Origin: Nonomuraea sediminis
Lineage (GTDB): Bacteria; Actinomycetota; Actinomycetes; Streptosporangiales; Streptosporangiaceae
DNA length: 64,000 bases
Assembly (NCBI RefSeq): GCF_018531495.1
Contig: NZ_JAHDTI010000003.1
Location: forward strand, 744,001 to 808,000
Direction: 5' to 3'
The notes beneath the pieces are model-generated. The model was not told the origin of the DNA, did no database searches, and saw only the letters and a list, made by a program, of their open reading frames with translations. This document shows, piece by piece, positions 7,776 through 16,920 of this stretch. A program made the position numbers and the translations under genes. The first letter of the stretch is position 1. Every line of letters begins with the position of its first letter.

Positions 7776-8855
7776 GTGATCGAAGATGTGGAAGAGCTGG
7801 TGGTGTGCGAGTCGTTCTCCAGTGATCTGGAGGCCGTCGCGCGCAGCGCCAAGGTGGTCGCCGCGATGGGCGCCCGATATCTGGGCGCCGAGCCCGAGTT
7901 CCTGGTGATCGACGGCGTCACGCACCTGCGCTGGACGTTCGGTACGCCACGGGTGCTGCTGCTGGGCCATCACGACACGGTCTGGCCGATGGGCTCGCTG
8001 AAGACGCACCCGTGGTCGGTCCAGGACGGAGTCGCGCGCGGGCCGGGCGTCTTCGACATGAAGGCCGGGATCGTGCAGACGTTCCACGCCCTGGCGGGCC
8101 TCGGCTCGCTCGACGGCGTCAGCGTGCTGATCACCGGTGACGAGGAGGTGGGCTCGATCACCTCCTCCCAGCTGATCGAGGACGCGGCGCGCGGGCTGGA
8201 CGCCACGTTCGTCACGGAGGCCAGCGCCGACGGCGGCGCGCTCAAGACCGCGCGCAAGGGCACGTCCCAGTACGACCTCAAGGTGTACGGCAAGGCCGCC
8301 CACGCCGGGCTCGAACCCGAGAAGGGCGCCAACGCCGGGATCGAGCTGGCGCACCAGATCCTGGCGATCTCCCGGATGGGCGCGGGCGCGACCACGGTCA
8401 CGCCGACCGTGCTGCGCGGCGGCACCACGCTGAACACCGTGCCCGCCGAGGCGGAGCTGGGCGTGGACGTGCGCGTGGCCGAGCTGTCGGAGCAGGACAG
8501 GGTGGACGCGCTGATGCGGTCGCTGGCTCCGGTGGTGCCGGGCACGCGCCTGGAGGTGCTCGGCGGGCCGAACCGGCCGCCGCTCGAGGCCTCGATGTCG
8601 GCCGGGCTGTACGCGCTGGCCCAGGAGCTGGCCACCGGGCTCGGGCTCGGGCCGCTGACGTCCGCGTCGGTGGGCGGCGCCTCCGACGGCAACTTCACCG
8701 CCGGCGTGGGCTGCCCGACGCTCGACGGCCTGGGCGGGGTGGGCGGCGGCGCGCACGCCGACCACGAGCACGTGATCGTGGCGGAGATGCCCGGGCGCAC
8801 GGCTTTGCTGCGGGCGCTGGTGGAAGCGGTCCTGGCGGGTAGAACCACCAGGTGA
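7776..8855 (+). CDS. M20-family metallopeptidase (glutamate carboxypeptidase-like)
   Basis: A 359-residue zinc-dependent peptidase/deacylase. Metal and catalytic motifs of family M20 are all present: GHHDTVWPMG (His ligand plus catalytic Asp), GVFDMKAG (bridging Asp), ITGDEEVGS (catalytic Glu-Glu pair) and the C-terminal HADHEHV (His ligand). The dimerisation domain occupies roughly residues 165-275 (KAAHAGLEPEKG). No signal peptide is present, so it should be cytosolic. Carboxypeptidase G2-like members hydrolyse N-acyl-glutamates, but many act on other acyl-amino acids, so the substrate is open. The stop overlaps the start of the acetyltransferase gene by 4 nt, indicating a coupled operon. 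Confidence 0.88.
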   Translation: MIEDVEELVVCESFSSDLEAVARSAKVVAAMGARYLGAEPEFLVIDGVTHLRWTFGTPRVLLLGHHDTVWPMGSLKTHPWSVQDGVARGPGVFDMKAGIVQTFHALAGLGSLDGVSVLITGDEEVGSITSSQLIEDAARGLDATFVTEASADGGALKTARKGTSQYDLKVYGKAAHAGLEPEKGANAGIELAHQILAISRMGAGATTVTPTVLRGGTTLNTVPAEAELGVDVRVAELSEQDRVDALMRSLAPVVPGTRLEVLGGPNRPPLEASMSAGLYALAQELATGLGLGPLTSASVGGASDGNFTAGVGCPTLDGLGGVGGGAHADHEHVIVAEMPGRTALLRALVEAVLAGRTTR

Positions 8856-9643
8856 CCACGTACGAGGCGGCGCTCCACGAGGCGGAGGCCGCGGCGGCCA
8901 AGACCGGGGTGACGATCAGGGAACTGCACGGCATCCCGGAGTTCGAGCAGGTGTTCCGGCTCTTCGACGAGATCTGGCAGCCGGAGCCCGCCAACGTTCC
9001 CGTGCCCGTCGAGCTGATGGTGGGCTTCGCCCACTCGGGCAGCTACGTGGCGGGCGCCTTCGAGGGCGACGCGCTGGTGGGGGCGTCGGTCGGGTTCCTG
9101 GCGCCCGGCCGTACGCTGCACTCGCACGTGACGGGGGCGCTGATCGGGCGGGGCATCGGGACGGCGCTGAAGCTGCACCAGCGCGCGTGGTGCCTGCGGC
9201 GCGGGCTGGAGAAGATCACCTGGACCTTCGATCCGCTGGTGCGCAGGAACGCCCGCTTCAACCTGGCCAAACTGGGGGCGCGGCCCGAGAAGTACCTCGA
9301 GAACTTCTACGGGGTGATGGCCGACGCGATCAACGAGGGCGACTACTCCGACCGGCTGGTGGCCATGTGGCGGCTGACCGAGGAGCCGGGTCCGCTGCCG
9401 CCGGGACCGTACGCCAGGGTGCTGGGCGCGGACGGCGACCTGCCGCGCGTGACGCCCGCGCAGGGGCCGGTGCTGCTGGTGGGGACGCCGCCGGACATCG
9501 AGGAGCTGCGGCGGCGCGACCCGGAGGCGGCACGGGCGTGGCGGCTGGCGATGCGCCGGACGCTGGGCGAGCTGATGGGCGCGGGCGGGTGTGTCGTGGG
9601 TTTCTCGGGAGAGGGCGACTACATAGTCTCGGTGGATGATTAA
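8852..9643 (+). CDS. Predicted GNAT-superfamily acetyltransferase (COG3375-like)
   Basis: A 263-residue protein with a GNAT-like core: VAGAFEGDALVGASVGFL (beta strands 2-4), then LIGRGIGTALKLHQR, matching the acetyl-CoA pyrophosphate loop motif R/QxxGxG/A. LEKITWTFDPLVRRNARFNLAKLGA is the characteristic segment of a large uncharacterised predicted acetyltransferase family. The GTG start overlaps the M20 gene by 4 nt and its own stop overlaps the VOC gene by 8 nt, so the three are likely one operon acting on one N-acyl or amino compound (inference). Confidence 0.75.
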   Translation: MTTYEAALHEAEAAAAKTGVTIRELHGIPEFEQVFRLFDEIWQPEPANVPVPVELMVGFAHSGSYVAGAFEGDALVGASVGFLAPGRTLHSHVTGALIGRGIGTALKLHQRAWCLRRGLEKITWTFDPLVRRNARFNLAKLGARPEKYLENFYGVMADAINEGDYSDRLVAMWRLTEEPGPLPPGPYARVLGADGDLPRVTPAQGPVLLVGTPPDIEELRRRDPEAARAWRLAMRRTLGELMGAGGCVVGFSGEGDYIVSVDD

Positions 9644-9989
9644 CGGCGCACACGTGATCATCTACAGCAGGGACGCGGAGGCTGACCGGGCGTTCCTGCG
9701 CGACGTGCTCGGCTACCCGCACGTCGACGTGGGCGGTGGCTGGCTGATCTTCAAGCTGCCGCCCGCCGAGGTGGCGGTCCATCCCGCCGAGACCGAGACG
9801 CACGAGCTCTACCTGATGTGCGACGACCTGGACGAGACGGTCGCCGAGCTCGCCGCCAAGGGCGTGACCACCTCCCCGCCGGCGGACCAGGGGTGGGGCG
9901 TGCTCACCTCGATCAGGCTGCCCGGCGGCGGAACCCTGGGGCTGTACGAGCCGCGGCATCCCAAGGCGATTGACCTCAACCACGCTTGA
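9636..9989 (+). CDS. VOC-family (glyoxalase/bleomycin-resistance fold) protein
   Basis: A 117-residue single-domain protein with paired beta-alpha-beta-beta-beta modules. Start ATG 9636 gives the usual N-terminal HVIIYSRDAEADRAFLRDVLG. The C-terminal half has the ETHELYLMCDDLDETVAEL and LTSIRLPGGGTLGLYEPRHP patterns. Potential metal ligands are H7 and the Glu of the LGLYEP strand. Members are small lyases, isomerases, dioxygenases or drug-binding proteins, and no substrate can be assigned. It is the last gene of the M20-GNAT-VOC unit, overlapping the preceding gene by 8 nt. Confidence 0.85.
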   Translation: MINGAHVIIYSRDAEADRAFLRDVLGYPHVDVGGGWLIFKLPPAEVAVHPAETETHELYLMCDDLDETVAELAAKGVTTSPPADQGWGVLTSIRLPGGGTLGLYEPRHPKAIDLNHA

Positions 9990-10007
9990 GGTAACAGACT
10001 CGCTGCC

Positions 10008-11795
10008 ATGAGAGTCATCGAGGCAGTGGGTTTCGGCGGTCCCGAGGTGCTGGCGGTGCGCGAGGCGCCCGATCCCGTGCCGGGGCCTGGACAGGTCGTG
10101 GTGGACGTCTCCGTCGTGGACGTCATGTCGCTCGACGCGCAGTTGCGGGCCGGGTGGGGCAGGCAGTGGTTCGGCCACGAGCCGCCCTACGTGCCGGGCA
10201 CCGGCGTGGCCGGGTATGCCGGCGGGCGGCGGGTGGCGGCGCGCGTGAGCGGCGGCGGTTACGCCGAGAAGGTCGTGGCGAGCGAGGTGGCCGCCGTGCC
10301 CGACGGGTTGAGCCTGCCCGCGGCGGCGGCGTTGCTGCAGGTGGGTCCCGCGGCGCTGAGCCTGGTGGACGCGGCGGAGCTCAAGCCCGGCACGCGGGTG
10401 CTGGTGACGGGAGCGGGCGGGGCGCTCGGGCTGGCCCTGGTGCAGCTGGCCGCCGCCGCGGGCGCCGAGGTCACGGGCGCCGCCCGCGGAGAAGGCAAGC
10501 GGTCCGCGGCCGAGGCGGCGGGCGCGGCGCGCGTGGTGGACTACGAGGAGGTCACCGGCGAGTTCGACGTGGTCTTCGACGGGGTCGGCGGCCAGGTGGG
10601 GGCCGAGCTGTTCGAGCGGGTCGCCCCGGGCGGGACGTTCTTCGCCTACGGGGTGACCGGCGGCAACCCCGCCCAGGTGGATCCCGCCGGGCGCCGGGTG
10701 GTCGGGATGGAGCAGGTGCAGTTCGCGCCCGAGGAGTTCGTCCGGCTGGCCGAGCGGGCCTTCGCCGAGGCCGTCGCGGGCCGGCTCCGGCCGCACGTGG
10801 GGCTCGCCGTACCGTTCGACCAGGTCGCGCGGGCGCACGCGGCGCTGGACGCGCGCGAGCTGACCGGCAAGGCGCTGCTGCTGGTCACCTCCCGCGCCGC
10901 GCGCTATTCGGTCTACGGCGGGCCCGAGGTCCTGCGCGTCGACGAGCTGCCGATCCCCGAACCCGGCCCCGGCCAGGTACGGCTGGCCGTCCAGGCGGCC
11001 GGGGTGAACGCGATCGACTGGAAGTTCCGCCAGGGCATGATGGGAGGCCCGCTGGAGGGCCCTGCGGGGACGGGCCTCGAGGTGGCGGGCACGATCGACG
11101 CGCTGGGCCCGGGCGTGGACGGCCCGCGGATCGGGCAGGCCGTGTTCGGGCGGGTATCGGCGGGCGGGGTGGCCGACTTCGTCCTGGCCGACCCGGCGGA
11201 GCTGTTGGAGCGGCCCGGCTGGCTGGCGCCCGAGGAGGCCGCCGCCCTGCCGGTGGCCGCGGGGACGGCCCACCGGGTGCTCGGCCTGCTGGCACCGCGG
11301 CCGGGGCAGACGCTGCTGATCCACGCGGTGGCGGGCGGCGTCGGGCTGGCCGCCGCGCAGCTGGCCATCGCGCGCGGCGCCCGGGTGATCGGCACGGCCA
11401 GCGAACGGCACCACGCCTTCCTGCGCGGCCTGGGCGTCGAACCCGTCGTCTACGGCGACGGGCTGGAGGAGCGGATCACCGAGCCCGTCGACCTGGTCCT
11501 GGACGCCTCGGGGCGGGACGTGCTCGGGCTGTCGGTGCGGCTGACCGGCGACCCGGCCAAGGTGGTCACGATCGCCGACGGGCTGACCGCCGCCGAGCAC
11601 GGGGTGCGCTTCTCCACGGGCGCGCAGGGCGGCGCGCCGCTCGGCGAGGTGTTCGCCGAGGTGCTGCCGCTGGTCGAGCGGGGAGCCCTGCGGATCCCGA
11701 TCGCCGCCGCGTTCCCGCTGGAGCGGATCGCCGACGCGCACAGGATGAGCGAGGACGGGCACTTCCTCGGCAAGATCGTGATCGTCGCGGAATGA
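10008..11795 (+). CDS. Tandem two-domain quinone oxidoreductase (fused MDR zinc-less alcohol dehydrogenases)
   Basis: A 595-residue protein, twice the length of a normal medium-chain dehydrogenase/reductase of the quinone oxidoreductase type. Residues 1-293 contain a GroES-like domain (FGGPEVLAVREAPDPVPGPG) and a Rossmann motif GAGGALGLALVQLAAAAGA. Residues 297-595 repeat this: YGGPEVLRVDELPIPEPGPG and AVAGGVGLAAAQLAIARGA. Neither half shows the catalytic zinc Cys/His set, so both are quinone-reductase-like NADPH enzymes. The join (LLLVTSRAARYSVYGG) looks like an ancestral stop/start between two tandem genes that has been read through. It is separated from the VOC gene by 18 bp and may be cotranscribed. 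Confidence 0.88.
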   Translation: MRVIEAVGFGGPEVLAVREAPDPVPGPGQVVVDVSVVDVMSLDAQLRAGWGRQWFGHEPPYVPGTGVAGYAGGRRVAARVSGGGYAEKVVASEVAAVPDGLSLPAAAALLQVGPAALSLVDAAELKPGTRVLVTGAGGALGLALVQLAAAAGAEVTGAARGEGKRSAAEAAGAARVVDYEEVTGEFDVVFDGVGGQVGAELFERVAPGGTFFAYGVTGGNPAQVDPAGRRVVGMEQVQFAPEEFVRLAERAFAEAVAGRLRPHVGLAVPFDQVARAHAALDARELTGKALLLVTSRAARYSVYGGPEVLRVDELPIPEPGPGQVRLAVQAAGVNAIDWKFRQGMMGGPLEGPAGTGLEVAGTIDALGPGVDGPRIGQAVFGRVSAGGVADFVLADPAELLERPGWLAPEEAAALPVAAGTAHRVLGLLAPRPGQTLLIHAVAGGVGLAAAQLAIARGARVIGTASERHHAFLRGLGVEPVVYGDGLEERITEPVDLVLDASGRDVLGLSVRLTGDPAKVVTIADGLTAAEHGVRFSTGAQGGAPLGEVFAEVLPLVERGALRIPIAAAFPLERIADAHRMSEDGHFLGKIVIVAE

Positions 11796-11826
11796 ACCTT
11801 TCCTCGATGGGCGGCAGACTGGTCGC

Positions 11827-12807
11827 ATGCTGGAAACCTCGGCCCGCCTGCTGAAGCTGCTGTCCCTGCTCCAGGCGCACCGCGAGTGGCCGGGCCCCGA
11901 GCTGGCCACGCGGCTCGGCGTGTCGACCAGGACGGTGCGCAACGACGTGGAGCGGCTGCGCAGCCTCGGCTACCCGGTGCACGCCACGCCCGGCGTCGCC
12001 GGCGGCTACCGCCTGGGCGCCGGGGCCGCGCTGCCGCCGCTGCTGCTCGACGACGAGGAGGCCGTCGCCGTCGCGGTGGGCCTGGGCAGGGCCGCGGGCG
12101 GCGGAGTGGAGGGCATCGAGGAGTCGTCGGTGCGCGCGCTGGCCAAGCTGGAGCAGGTGATGCCGTCACGGTTGCGGCGCAGGGTCAGCGCGCTCAACTC
12201 CTACACCGTGCAGATCCCCGGCCGCTCCTCGCCGGTGCCGCCCGAGCGGCTGACGACGATCGCCAACGCCGCCCGCGACCACGAGCGGCTCCGCTTCGAC
12301 TACACCGGCCACGACGGTACGGCCAGCGTGCGCGACGTGGAGCCGCACCGGCTGGCCCACCTGCGGGGCCGCTGGTACCTGGTGGGCTGGGACGCCGAAC
12401 GGAAGGACTGGCGCACCTACCGGGTGGACAGGATGGCGCCCAGGACGCCGACCGGTCCCCGGTTCACCCCGCGGGAGCTGCCCGCGGACGGCGACGTGGC
12501 CGCGTTCGTGGAGCGCGGCGTCAACACGGCCATGTGGCGCTACCGGGCCACGGTGCTGCTGCACGCGCCCGTCGAGCGGGTGCGGGGGCTGCCGCTCGGG
12601 CTGGAGCCGGAGCCGGTGGACGAGCGGACGTGCCTGCTGCGGTTCGGCGGCGACGACGTGGCGGGGATGGCCGCCTGGGTCGGGTTCCTCGGCCTGGACT
12701 TCGAGGTGCTCGACCCGCCCGAGCTGGCCGAGGCGGTGCTGGTCCAGGCCGACCGCTACCGCCGCGCCGTACCGGGCGGGTCCGTGGCCGCTAGCGCCGG
12801 GCCGTGA
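11827..12807 (+). CDS. YafY-type HTH/WYL-domain transcriptional regulator
   Basis: A 326-residue regulator. Residues 1-60 are a winged HTH (HTH_11) with STRTVRNDVERLRSLGYPV and the wing GVAGGYRLG. A central WYL domain (about 135-215) holds the conserved AHLRGRWYLVGWDAERKDWRTYRVDRM motif, believed to sense nucleotides or small ligands. A WCX-like C-terminal extension ends the protein. The closely packed upstream fused oxidoreductase may be its target. Its 3' end overlaps the response-regulator gene on the other strand by 17 bp. Confidence 0.9.
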   Translation: MLETSARLLKLLSLLQAHREWPGPELATRLGVSTRTVRNDVERLRSLGYPVHATPGVAGGYRLGAGAALPPLLLDDEEAVAVAVGLGRAAGGGVEGIEESSVRALAKLEQVMPSRLRRRVSALNSYTVQIPGRSSPVPPERLTTIANAARDHERLRFDYTGHDGTASVRDVEPHRLAHLRGRWYLVGWDAERKDWRTYRVDRMAPRTPTGPRFTPRELPADGDVAAFVERGVNTAMWRYRATVLLHAPVERVRGLPLGLEPEPVDERTCLLRFGGDDVAGMAAWVGFLGLDFEVLDPPELAEAVLVQADRYRRAVPGGSVAASAGP

Positions 12808-13450
12808 CCAGGCCCGACTCGTAGGCCATGACGACGAGCTGGGCGCGGTCGCGGGCGCCGAGCTTGGTCATGGCGCGGCTGACGTGGGTCTTGGCGGTGA
12901 ACGGGCTCACCACCAGGTGCGCGGCGATCTCCTCGTTGGACAGGCCGCGGCCGACCAGCGCCACGGTCTCCCGCTCGCGCTCGGTCAGCACGTCCAGGTC
13001 CCCGGTCGGCAGTGACAGCTTGGGGCGGGCGACGAACTCGCCGATGAGGCGCCGCGTGATGTCGGGCGACAGCAGCGCGTCCCCGCGCGCGACCACCCGG
13101 ATGCCGTGCAGCAGGTCGTCGGGGTCGCTGTCCTTGAGCAGGAACCCGGCGGCGCCGGCCTTCAGCGCCTGGAAGACGTACTCGTCCACGCCGTAGTTGG
13201 TCAGGATCATCACGTGCACGCCGGCCAGCCGCGGGTCGGCCGCGATGCGCTTGGTGGCCTCGATCCCGTCCATGATCGGCATCTGGATGTCCAGGAGCAC
13301 CACGTCGGGCAGGTGCTCGGCGGCCAGCTCCACGGCCTGCCGCCCGTTGGCGGCCTCGCCGACCACCTCGATGGAGTCCTCGGCCTCGATCAGCGCCCGG
13401 AACCCGGCCCTGATCAGCACCTGGTCGTCGGCCAGCAGCACGCGGATCAT
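12791..13450 (-). CDS. NarL/FixJ-family response regulator
   Basis: A 219-residue protein with an N-terminal receiver domain: acidic pocket DD at residues 8-9, phospho-acceptor Asp in VVLLDIQMPIMDG, Thr in ILTNYG and Lys in FLLKDSD. The C-terminal LuxR-type HTH contains LTERERETVALVGRGLSNEEIAAHL and TVKTHVSR-like FTAKTHVSRAMTKLG. It is the DNA-binding partner of the adjacent histidine kinase, whose stop codon overlaps its start by 4 nt. The pair is divergent from the oxidase/AhpD/C45 operon, a plausible but unproven target. Confidence 0.93.
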   Translation of the reverse strand: MIRVLLADDQVLIRAGFRALIEAEDSIEVVGEAANGRQAVELAAEHLPDVVLLDIQMPIMDGIEATKRIAADPRLAGVHVMILTNYGVDEYVFQALKAGAAGFLLKDSDPDDLLHGIRVVARGDALLSPDITRRLIGEFVARPKLSLPTGDLDVLTERERETVALVGRGLSNEEIAAHLVVSPFTAKTHVSRAMTKLGARDRAQLVVMAYESGLVTARR

Positions 13451-14523
13451 GCCTCACCGCCCACGGGAAGGTCGGCGCGGACGGCGAACCCGCCGGCGGG
13501 ACCGGGACCCGCCACGAGCCTGCCGCCGAGCGCGGTGACCCGCTCGCGCATCCCGATCAGCCCGACCCCCGGCTCGTCGTGCCCGGGGCCGGGGCCCTCG
13601 TCCTCGACGCGGACCACGAGGTCGTGCGGACCGTAGTCGACGACGACCGTGGCGGGCGCGCCGCCCGCGTGCCGGGTCACGTTCGTCAGCGCCTCCTGCA
13701 CGATCCGGTAGGCGGCCTGCTCCACCTCGGCCGACAGCTTCCTCGGCTCGCCGCCGATGGTGAGCGTCGCCTGCTGGCCGGCGGCGCGCGCCCGCTCGAC
13801 CAGGTCGGGCAGCCGCTCCAGCGTGTTGCCCGACGGCTCGCGCAGCACGTCGAGCGTGGCGCGCAGCTCGCGCATGGCCTCGCCGCCCGCCTCCTGGATG
13901 GCCAGCAGCGCGGGCGGGACCTCCTCGCCGCGCTTGCGCGCCAGGTGGATGGCCACGCCCGTCTGCACCTTGATGATCGAGATCGAGTGGGTGAGCGAGT
14001 CGTGCAGCTCCCTGGCGATGCGCAGCCGCTCCTCCCCCGCCCGGCGCAGCGCCGCCTCCTCGCGGGTCCGTTCGGCCTCCAGCGCGCGCTCCTCGACCTG
14101 CCTGAACACCACGCCCATCACGGCCGAGGCGATGTACCAGCCGCCCATCAGCCCCGCGGTCTTCACGGCGGTCACCGTCGGCTGCCCGTCGAGCAGGAGC
14201 GCGGCGACCATGCCGCACTCCAGCACGAACGTCACGACGAGCGCCAGCGGGTTGTGCCCGTTCTTGACCACGCTGAACATCGTGATCAGAGCCGGCAGCG
14301 AGGCGATGACCTCGGGCGACTCCACCAGCGCGTAGGCCAGGGCGCACGCGCCCGTCAGCAGCAGGATGGTCCTGGGCGCCAGGCGGTGGGCGTACAGGGC
14401 CAGCGCCGACACCGCCAGCAACGCGTAGCCGAGCGGGCCGGCCCCGGCCAGCGCCGCGTTGCCGGCCATCACCGCTGCCACCCCCGCCACCAGCGCGACG
14501 TCGGGTAGATGGAGTCTCACCAT
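13447..14523 (-). CDS. NarL-type sensor histidine kinase
   Basis: A 358-residue membrane kinase. The N-terminal half carries several hydrophobic segments (about residues 7-28, 32-45, 52-72, 88-108 and 118-138), forming an integral membrane sensor without an extracellular domain. A short coiled coil leads to the HisKA_3 dimerisation domain with the phospho-His in IARELHDSLTHSISII. A HATPase_c domain follows, with AAYRIVQEALTNVTRHA (N box) and GVGLIGMRERV (G box). It is translated together with the response regulator (4-nt overlap). This class often senses membrane or cell-envelope conditions. Confidence 0.92.
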   Translation of the reverse strand: MVRLHLPDVALVAGVAAVMAGNAALAGAGPLGYALLAVSALALYAHRLAPRTILLLTGACALAYALVESPEVIASLPALITMFSVVKNGHNPLALVVTFVLECGMVAALLLDGQPTVTAVKTAGLMGGWYIASAVMGVVFRQVEERALEAERTREEAALRRAGEERLRIARELHDSLTHSISIIKVQTGVAIHLARKRGEEVPPALLAIQEAGGEAMRELRATLDVLREPSGNTLERLPDLVERARAAGQQATLTIGGEPRKLSAEVEQAAYRIVQEALTNVTRHAGGAPATVVVDYGPHDLVVRVEDEGPGPGHDEPGVGLIGMRERVTALGGRLVAGPGPAGGFAVRADLPVGGEA

Positions 14524-14646
14524 GACCCGAACCCTATGGCGAAACCGGACAGAAGGTCATCATCTGGAGGTGCTACTCCCCCGGGAGTAGGCAGTGCATC
14601 TGGCAGCACGACGACCAGGATCGCGCCGGACAGCAGCATCGCTGCC

Positions 14647-15888
14647 ATGACGTATCGAGCACTCAGGACCGCCGGGTTCCAGGGCCGCGTCCATCTGCCC
14701 GGCGAGGAACGCTACGAGCAGGAACGCCTGCCGTGGAACCGCCGCTTCGACCCCAGGCCCGCGCTCGTCGCCGAGCCCACCTGCCCCGAGGACGTGCGGG
14801 CGGCGGTGACCGTCGCCCGCGACCACGACCTGCAGCTGTCGGTCCAGTCCACCGGCCACGGCGCGGTCACCTCGGACGTGGGCGGGCTGCTGCTGCGCAC
14901 CTCGGCGATGGCCAGGGTGAGCGTGGACCCGCACGCCCGCACCGCCACCGCGGGCCCCGGCGCGCTGTGGTCCGACGTGATCGCCGCGGCCGCGTGGCAC
15001 GGGCTGGCCCCGCTGTCGGGGACGCCGTGGGTCGGGGTGGCCGGTTACACGCTGGGCGGCGGGACGGGCTGGCTGTCGCGCAAGTACGGCTTCGCGGCCG
15101 ACAGCCTGGTGCGCGCCGAGGCCGTCACCGCCGACGCCCGGGTGGTCACGGCCGATCTGGACCACCATCCCGACCTGTTCTGGGCGCTGCGCGGCGGCAG
15201 CGGCAACTTCGCGATCGTGACCGAGCTGACCTTCCGCCTCTACCCGGTCGAACGGGTCTTCGCGGGCATGACGCTGCACCCGTTCGAGCGGGCCGCTGAC
15301 ACGCTGGCCGCCTACCGCGACTGGGCGGCCGACGAGCCCGACGAGTCGAACACGGCCGTGATGGTCATGCGCAGGCCCGACGGCGGCCGGGTCCTGGCGG
15401 TCCGGGCGGTGTGGCTGGGCGCCGACCCCGCGCTGAAGCCGGTGCTGGAAGCGGCGGGCGAGCCGATCGGCGGGGAGATGCGCGAGATGACCTTCGAGGA
15501 GGCGGGACTCGCGCTGGCGGGGCCGCCGCGCCCGCCGATGGCCATGACCCAGCACATCGAGCTGGTCAGGGACCTCCCCGACGACCTCATCGGCGCGCTG
15601 CTCGAGTCGGAGTCCGAGGCGGTCGAGGTGCGCCACTGGGGCGGCGCGATGGCCAGGCCGGACGCCGACGCGGGGCCGGCCGGGCACCGCGACGTGCCCT
15701 TCTCGATCATCTCGGCGGGCGAGCCCGCGGACGTCGGCGAGCACGCCACCGGCGGGACCTTCCTCAACTTCCTGGCCGACCCCGGCCGCACCGCCTCCGC
15801 CTTCACCCCCGAGAACCACGCATGGCTCGTCCAGGTCAAGAAGGCCTGGGACCCGGACCGCGTCATCCGCGCGGCCCACGCGATCTGA
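14647..15888 (+). CDS. FAD-linked oxidase (berberine-bridge-enzyme-like / PCMH-type)
   Basis: A 413-residue flavoprotein. The FAD_binding_4 (PCMH) domain spans residues 45-215. STGHG is the usual site of covalent His-FAD linkage, with VAGYTLGGGTGWLSRKYG as the conserved flavin loop. The second Cys typical of bicovalent enzymes (GxCxxV) is replaced by GTPWVGV, so attachment is probably through His alone. The C-terminal BBE segment is atypical: the ending WAVQVKKAWDP-like stretch is present, but the usual Y/N-x-N-Y motif is not. ATG 14647 is preferred because upstream codons lack domain similarity. It leads an operon with the AhpD-like gene, 12 bp downstream. Confidence 0.85.
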   Translation: MTYRALRTAGFQGRVHLPGEERYEQERLPWNRRFDPRPALVAEPTCPEDVRAAVTVARDHDLQLSVQSTGHGAVTSDVGGLLLRTSAMARVSVDPHARTATAGPGALWSDVIAAAAWHGLAPLSGTPWVGVAGYTLGGGTGWLSRKYGFAADSLVRAEAVTADARVVTADLDHHPDLFWALRGGSGNFAIVTELTFRLYPVERVFAGMTLHPFERAADTLAAYRDWAADEPDESNTAVMVMRRPDGGRVLAVRAVWLGADPALKPVLEAAGEPIGGEMREMTFEEAGLALAGPPRPPMAMTQHIELVRDLPDDLIGALLESESEAVEVRHWGGAMARPDADAGPAGHRDVPFSIISAGEPADVGEHATGGTFLNFLADPGRTASAFTPENHAWLVQVKKAWDPDRVIRAAHAI

Positions 15889-15900
15889 CCGGAGAAGATC

Positions 15901-16920
15901 ATGACTTTTCGCTACATCACGCCTGTCGAGCCGAAGGACGCCACCGGTCTGGCCGCCGACGTCTACCGTCAGCAGGCCGCGGACGTCGGGCTGCGCAGGA
16001 TGCCCGCGCTCATGACGCTGTCGCCCGCGCCCGAGGTGCTGGCCGCCACCTGGGCGATGCTGCGCGAGTCGCTCATCGCGGGACCCGTGTCACGCACCGC
16101 TCGCGAGATCGTCGCGCTGGGCGTGTCGATGGCCAACCGGTGCCCGTTCTGCGTGTCGGCGCACACCATGTTCCTGCACGCCACCGGCGACCACCGGCTG
16201 GCCGAGACGCTGGTGTCCGGCGGGGCGCCGGACGATCCCCACTTCGCCGCGCTGTTCGCCTGGGCGGGGTCGCGGGCGGCCTCGCCGTACGAGGAGCCGG
16301 AGATCGTGGGGACGGCGCTGACGTTCCACTTCATCAACCGGATGGTGTCGGCGCTGCACTCGGAGGACATGCTGCCCGGCGGGCTGCAGCGCTCGCGGAT
16401 CGTGCGCGGGGTGGGCGGGCGGATGGTCGCGAGCAAGGTCCGCGCGGATCTCGAGCCGGGGGCGAGCCTGCCGCTGCTGGCCGATCTGCCGTCCGCGCCC
16501 GCGCCGTCCTGGGCCGGTGATTCGCCGGTCGGTACGGCTGTCGCCACGCTGCTGGCCACCGCCGAGGCGGCCGAGGTCGGGATCGACACCCGGCAGGCCG
16601 TGACCGAGGCGGCGGACCGGTGGGCGGGCAAGCACCCGCCGATGGGGACCGAGTGGCTGACCGAGGCCATCTGGGGCGTCCCTCACGACGAGCTGCCGCA
16701 GGCGCGCCTGGCGGTGCTGGCCGCGGTCGCCGCCTACCGCATCACCGATGCCGACGTCGCCGCCTGGCGCGCCTTTCCCGGAGACCGCTCGGACGCCGGC
16801 CTGGTGCGGGTGCTGGCCTTCGGCGCGGCGGCGGCCGTACGGCGGGCCGAGGCGGACTACACCGGCGGTCAGCGGCCTGTCAGCGCCTGGTCAGCCGAGC
16901 CGCCGACCGTGGTGGCATGA
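15901..16920 (+). CDS. AhpD-like / carboxymuconolactone decarboxylase-family protein
   Basis: A 339-residue, all-helical protein. The diagnostic AhpD motif is visible as MANRCPFCVSAHTMFLHA: redox CxxC followed by a downstream His, preceded by RTAREIVALGVS. AhpD-type proteins use the CxxC as a thiol reductant for peroxiredoxin or adaptor reactions. The second half (about 190-339) appears to be a diverged repeat of the fold without the CxxC. An ATG with GGAGA lies 7 nt upstream. The gene lies between an FAD oxidase and a C45 peptidase gene, with which it shares a 4-nt overlap. H2O2 produced by the flavin oxidase might be its functional link (inference). Confidence 0.82.
   Translation: MTFRYITPVEPKDATGLAADVYRQQAADVGLRRMPALMTLSPAPEVLAATWAMLRESLIAGPVSRTAREIVALGVSMANRCPFCVSAHTMFLHATGDHRLAETLVSGGAPDDPHFAALFAWAGSRAASPYEEPEIVGTALTFHFINRMVSALHSEDMLPGGLQRSRIVRGVGGRMVASKVRADLEPGASLPLLADLPSAPAPSWAGDSPVGTAVATLLATAEAAEVGIDTRQAVTEAADRWAGKHPPMGTEWLTEAIWGVPHDELPQARLAVLAAVAAYRITDADVAAWRAFPGDRSDAGLVRVLAFGAAAAVRRAEADYTGGQRPVSAWSAEPPTVVA

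Noticed and set aside
9330-11942. Very long minus-strand open frame (870 codons) across the VOC and oxidoreductase genes
   Set aside because: It is the antisense shadow of GC-rich coding DNA. Its product is low-complexity and rich in Arg, Gly, His and Pro with no domain, while the plus strand encodes recognisable enzymes.
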